NCBI RefSeq assembly: GCF_964199965.1
Contig: NZ_CAXMZT010000004.1
Location: forward strand, 186,001-250,000
From: JAFIFT01 sp020051095
GTDB lineage: Bacteria; Pseudomonadota; Gammaproteobacteria; Legionellales; Legionellaceae
Length of the DNA stretch: 64,000 nt
Direction of reading: 5' to 3'
Under the pieces are notes generated by a model. It was not told the DNA's origin, ran no database searches, and saw nothing but the letters and a program-made list of their open reading frames with translations. Positions 61,729 through 64,000 of this stretch are shown piece by piece (within the stretch, counting starts at the first letter, position 1; every line of letters starts with the position of its first letter). A program made the translations under genes and the position numbers.

Positions 61729-63378
61729 ATGACTAACCCAACAAAAGATTTGAAAACACTAATTAATGAATTCTCTCATGAGAGGATAGAATTGTCAGGT
61801 TTCAAACAAGGGGCCATGCAATTGGTTCAAGATGGAGCTGATCTAACGGTTACAGGCAGTAGTGGTTCTTACAATACCTTGTTGCATTGCTTGGTTCTTA
61901 GCAATATAGACGGGGTAAATGATAAAGAAATCACTGAACTACTGACCTTAAAAAAAGATACGGTCGATGCTAAAAATGCCTATGGTAGAACAACACTTAC
62001 CTCTTTAATCAACCAATTTCAGAATGAAAAATATAGTCTTGATGACTTTAAACGTTCGGCGATGCTCTTGGCAAAGCATGGAGCTGATCTAACAGTTACA
62101 GGCAGTAGTGGTTCTTACAATACCTTGTTGCATTGCTTAGTTCTTAGCAATATAGACGGGGTAAATGATAAAGAAATCACTGAACTACTGACCTTAAAAA
62201 AAGATACGGTCGATGCTAAAAGTGCCTATGGTAGAACAACACTTACCTCTTTAATCAACCAATTTCAGAATGAAGAATGTAGTCTTGATGACTTTAAACG
62301 TTCGGCGATGCTCTTGGCAAAGCATGGAGCTGATCTAACAGTTACAGGCAGTAGTGGTTCTTACAATACCTTGTTGCATTGCTTGGTTCTTAGCAATAAA
62401 GATGAGGTGAATGATAAAGAAATTTCAGAGTTAGTGAAATTAAAGACGGACCTTTTTAACGTGGAAGATGGATATGGGCATTTACCCATACAGTCTTTGC
62501 TTATTAAGCAGCCAACAACTTCTATTGAATCGGTAAAAAAACTAATCAATGTAGGCAACGCACTAAAATATACAAATAATAGGGGAGAAAATTTATTACA
62601 TACTTCATCTAAAATTGGAAATTTGGAGCTTGCCAAATATCTAGCTAATGAGGGAACTGATATCACAAGTAAGACGAAAGAAGCTGAGACCCCATTACAT
62701 TTTTCAGCGAGTAGTCAAAATCCAGCTCTTTGGCAATGGCTCTTTGAAAACAAAGTAGCTATTGATGCTCAAGATAGTACAAAGCGAACTGCACTTCATT
62801 ATGCAGTCCTAAAAGATAACATTTCAATGGTACAGTGGCTCATTGATCATAATGTGGATCTATATATTCAGGAGAGTAATGGAAGTACTGCTTTGTCTTT
62901 GGCCAAACAATATAACAGAAAGGAGATAATTTCCCTTCTCTTAAAAGCAGAAGAAAATCCAAAAGGACGTTTGTTTTCAACAATACGTGCTTTAAAAGAG
63001 TACGGGGCTAATTTAAAAACCCAGGGAGCTTCTAAAGGGCAAATTGCCATCGATCTTGCTGAGGAACTTTGGTCAAAAGCAGATGCTTTCTTTAAAAAAG
63101 AAAATAATCCTGATAACTTTAAGACATTTCAAACCGAGTTTTCCCAAGTATTAAATAGTAAAAACCATGAAATGAGTGAATACCGTACATCCTGGCCTAC
63201 TATAATTGCCAATATTGCCATTGCTCTTACTGGCATAGGAGCTTTACTTCTGGCAGGAAATCTCATTTATACTAAAGAAACTCAAGGTAGGGCATTATTC
63301 TTTTTCCAAAAAAGCCAAACCACCTGCGAAGAAAAGATAGGTAATGTTAACCAAGCTGTGATGGGTTTAGGGAGCTAA
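61729..63378 (+). CDS. Ankyrin-repeat protein with C-terminal membrane helix, candidate Dot/Icm effector
   Basis: 549 residues from the ATG at 61729 (GGGGA 8 bp upstream). The N-terminal third consists of near-identical 82-residue units (GADLTVTGSSGSYNTLLHCL ... LLAKH). Canonical ankyrin repeats follow (GENLLHTSSKIGNLELAKYL, ETPLHFSAS, RTALHYAVLKDNISMVQWL, GSTALSLAKQYNRKEIISLL). Then comes a helical region and one membrane segment (IIANIAIALTGIGALLLAGNL). Ankyrin proteins of this build are common Legionella effectors that act on host membranes. Secretion is not shown by sequence alone. Confidence 0.83.
   Translation: MTNPTKDLKTLINEFSHERIELSGFKQGAMQLVQDGADLTVTGSSGSYNTLLHCLVLSNIDGVNDKEITELLTLKKDTVDAKNAYGRTTLTSLINQFQNEKYSLDDFKRSAMLLAKHGADLTVTGSSGSYNTLLHCLVLSNIDGVNDKEITELLTLKKDTVDAKSAYGRTTLTSLINQFQNEECSLDDFKRSAMLLAKHGADLTVTGSSGSYNTLLHCLVLSNKDEVNDKEISELVKLKTDLFNVEDGYGHLPIQSLLIKQPTTSIESVKKLINVGNALKYTNNRGENLLHTSSKIGNLELAKYLANEGTDITSKTKEAETPLHFSASSQNPALWQWLFENKVAIDAQDSTKRTALHYAVLKDNISMVQWLIDHNVDLYIQESNGSTALSLAKQYNRKEIISLLLKAEENPKGRLFSTIRALKEYGANLKTQGASKGQIAIDLAEELWSKADAFFKKENNPDNFKTFQTEFSQVLNSKNHEMSEYRTSWPTIIANIAIALTGIGALLLAGNLIYTKETQGRALFFFQKSQTTCEEKIGNVNQAVMGLGS
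61834..62460 (+). repeat. 246-bp tandem repeats inside the ankyrin gene
   Basis: Units start at 61834, 62080 and 62326 (82 codons each); the first two are almost identical at the DNA level and the third diverges after about 75 bp. In-frame, so length can vary without breaking the gene. Confidence 0.9.
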
Positions 63379-63632
63379 AATCTTTAGGGGAGTTAACAAT
63401 TCATTTTGAAAATTCAAAATTACTCCTAGAGACCGCTTCACCAAATGATTGAAACAACCGGAAAAGTGCTTAATACTTAATTAGACCTATTAAATATCTT
63501 CATTGAGAGGTCTGCTTATTAAATAAGATACTGACTGTAAAATCATACATCTGTTGAAGATAGAATTTATGAAATGACTGCTTAGTCATTATAAAAATTA
63601 TTTATTGACCTGTATCTGATCAAACATTTGTA
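63379..63632. other. Non-coding stretch after the ankyrin gene
   Basis: AT-rich, no gene, no clear terminator with a T-run. It leads into the interspersed repeat at 63633. Confidence 0.5.
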
Positions 63633-63708
63633 ATAGCCAAAATAACCTTGCGTGAGATTTGCGGGTTTGAGTACGACACTGTTATACTCTGTACGACATT
63701 TGTAGCAA
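63633..63708 (+). repeat. 75-bp interspersed repeat, copy 2 (GTACGAC-bearing)
   Basis: Same orientation as 33097-33171. It contains GTACGAC twice, 21 bp apart, and ends CATTTGTAG. The match is imperfect, about three quarters of positions by eye. Confidence 0.72.
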
Positions 63709-63853
63709 GCGTAGGTCGGGCCTTGGCCCGACGATTATATAATTTCACTGTGATATAAGAGAGATACTCAGAATTAAAAAAGATTCAAAGACATTAAAAG
63801 GAAATTAAAGCTAATATGGTCAAATGTCTGGCCAAGGCCCGGCCTACGCTTGC
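63705..63853. mobile_element. MITE-like element with 24-bp inverted ends
   Basis: Left end GCAAGCGTAGGTCGGGCCTT plus GGCC (63705-63728) and right end 63830-63853 are inverted copies with one mismatch; the 101-bp interior is AT-rich and non-coding. GC-rich ends in an AT-rich genome mark it as foreign. Confidence 0.8.
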
Positions 63854-63879
63854 TGACTTTTTTAATGGTGCAAATTTAG

Positions 63880-64000
63880 TTAGTTCTTTGAGAAAGCAAG
63901 GTCTGTACCAAACAATTTAATATCACTCTCCAAAGCTTTAAATGTCTCAGATTGGACTGCTTTATCAACATTACCAAGAACTCTCTTATTAATAATGTAG
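63880..64000 (-). CDS. C-terminus of a protein running off the right edge
   Basis: On the minus strand, the frame ends NVDKAVQSETFKALESDIKL and FGTDLAFSKN before a TAA at 63882-63880; it is open to the end of the window. The same tail is present as a detached copy at 61163-61283. Family unrecognised from 40 residues. Confidence 0.6.
   Translation of the reverse strand, partial: YIINKRVLGNVDKAVQSETFKALESDIKLFGTDLAFSKN

Overview
The window is AT-rich and reads as a Legionella chromosome (L. pneumophila or a close relative). Four things point there: a helCBA metal-efflux operon, the lvrR-lvrA-lvrB-csrT regulatory cassette that heads Legionella genomic islands, a type IV secretion block of the genomic-island (GI, PFGI-1-like) class, and a multi-ankyrin protein with a C-terminal membrane segment of the kind typical of Dot/Icm effectors. 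Nearly everything is accessory DNA; no core housekeeping block is present.

Layout. (1) 1-6903, minus strand: a truncated soft-metal P-type ATPase and the helC-helB-helA RND efflux operon, probably cargo. (2) 7172-26673: a CI-like repressor (lvrR) divergent from lvrA-lvrB-csrT, then an almost unbroken plus-strand conjugation operon: PilL-like protein, about 14 GI-T4SS membrane and periplasmic parts, the VirB4-like ATPase, TraU-like, TraG-like and the TraD coupling protein. No MOBH relaxase is present in the block. (3) 26763-33100: cargo and recombination genes: a small exported protein, a DUF3644 (HEPN-like) protein, a tandem tyrosine-recombinase pair whose first member is catalytically degenerate, ardA, and an AbiEi/AbiEii toxin-antitoxin pair. 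Two same-sense hammerhead ribozymes, each followed by a covarying pseudoknot, bracket the recombinase pair. (4) 33224-33270: a 3-prime tRNA-Met fragment, a probable attachment-site scar. (5) 35.2-43.2 kb: a mobilization module with a TraA-type (MOBQ-like) relaxase-helicase and a pTi/RSF1010-like oriT. The relaxase gene is cut by a 5,044-bp Tn3-family transposon with 42-bp perfect inverted repeats and a TATTA target duplication. The transposon carries a TnpI-type recombinase, a frameshifted tnpA and a passenger toxin-antitoxin-like module.

(6) 43.2-57.4 kb: a patchwork of cargo and decayed genes: NERD nuclease-domain protein, DUF927 remnant, NTF2-like pseudogene, azoR/LysR pair, an APH-like kinase, a REP-associated transposase, SDR, truncated tandem GNAT, IS3 fragment, a broken HTH/nucleotidyltransferase pair, a LOG-family protein and an MFS transporter. 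(7) 57.7-60.7 kb: a DUF1778/GNAT toxin-antitoxin pair, a HigA-like fragment and a P4-type integrase with one in-frame stop. (8) 60.7-64 kb: a secreted protein, a REP-bounded palindromic element, the ankyrin protein with recently duplicated 246-bp units, a MITE, and a 153-bp direct repeat of the 3-prime end of a gene that runs off the right edge.

Taken together, the window is a composite of nested mobile elements. The secretion apparatus looks intact. The only relaxase and the P4-type integrase are both broken, so self-transfer would need a relaxase supplied from elsewhere. Functional family names are from recognition of sequence patterns; no database search was run.
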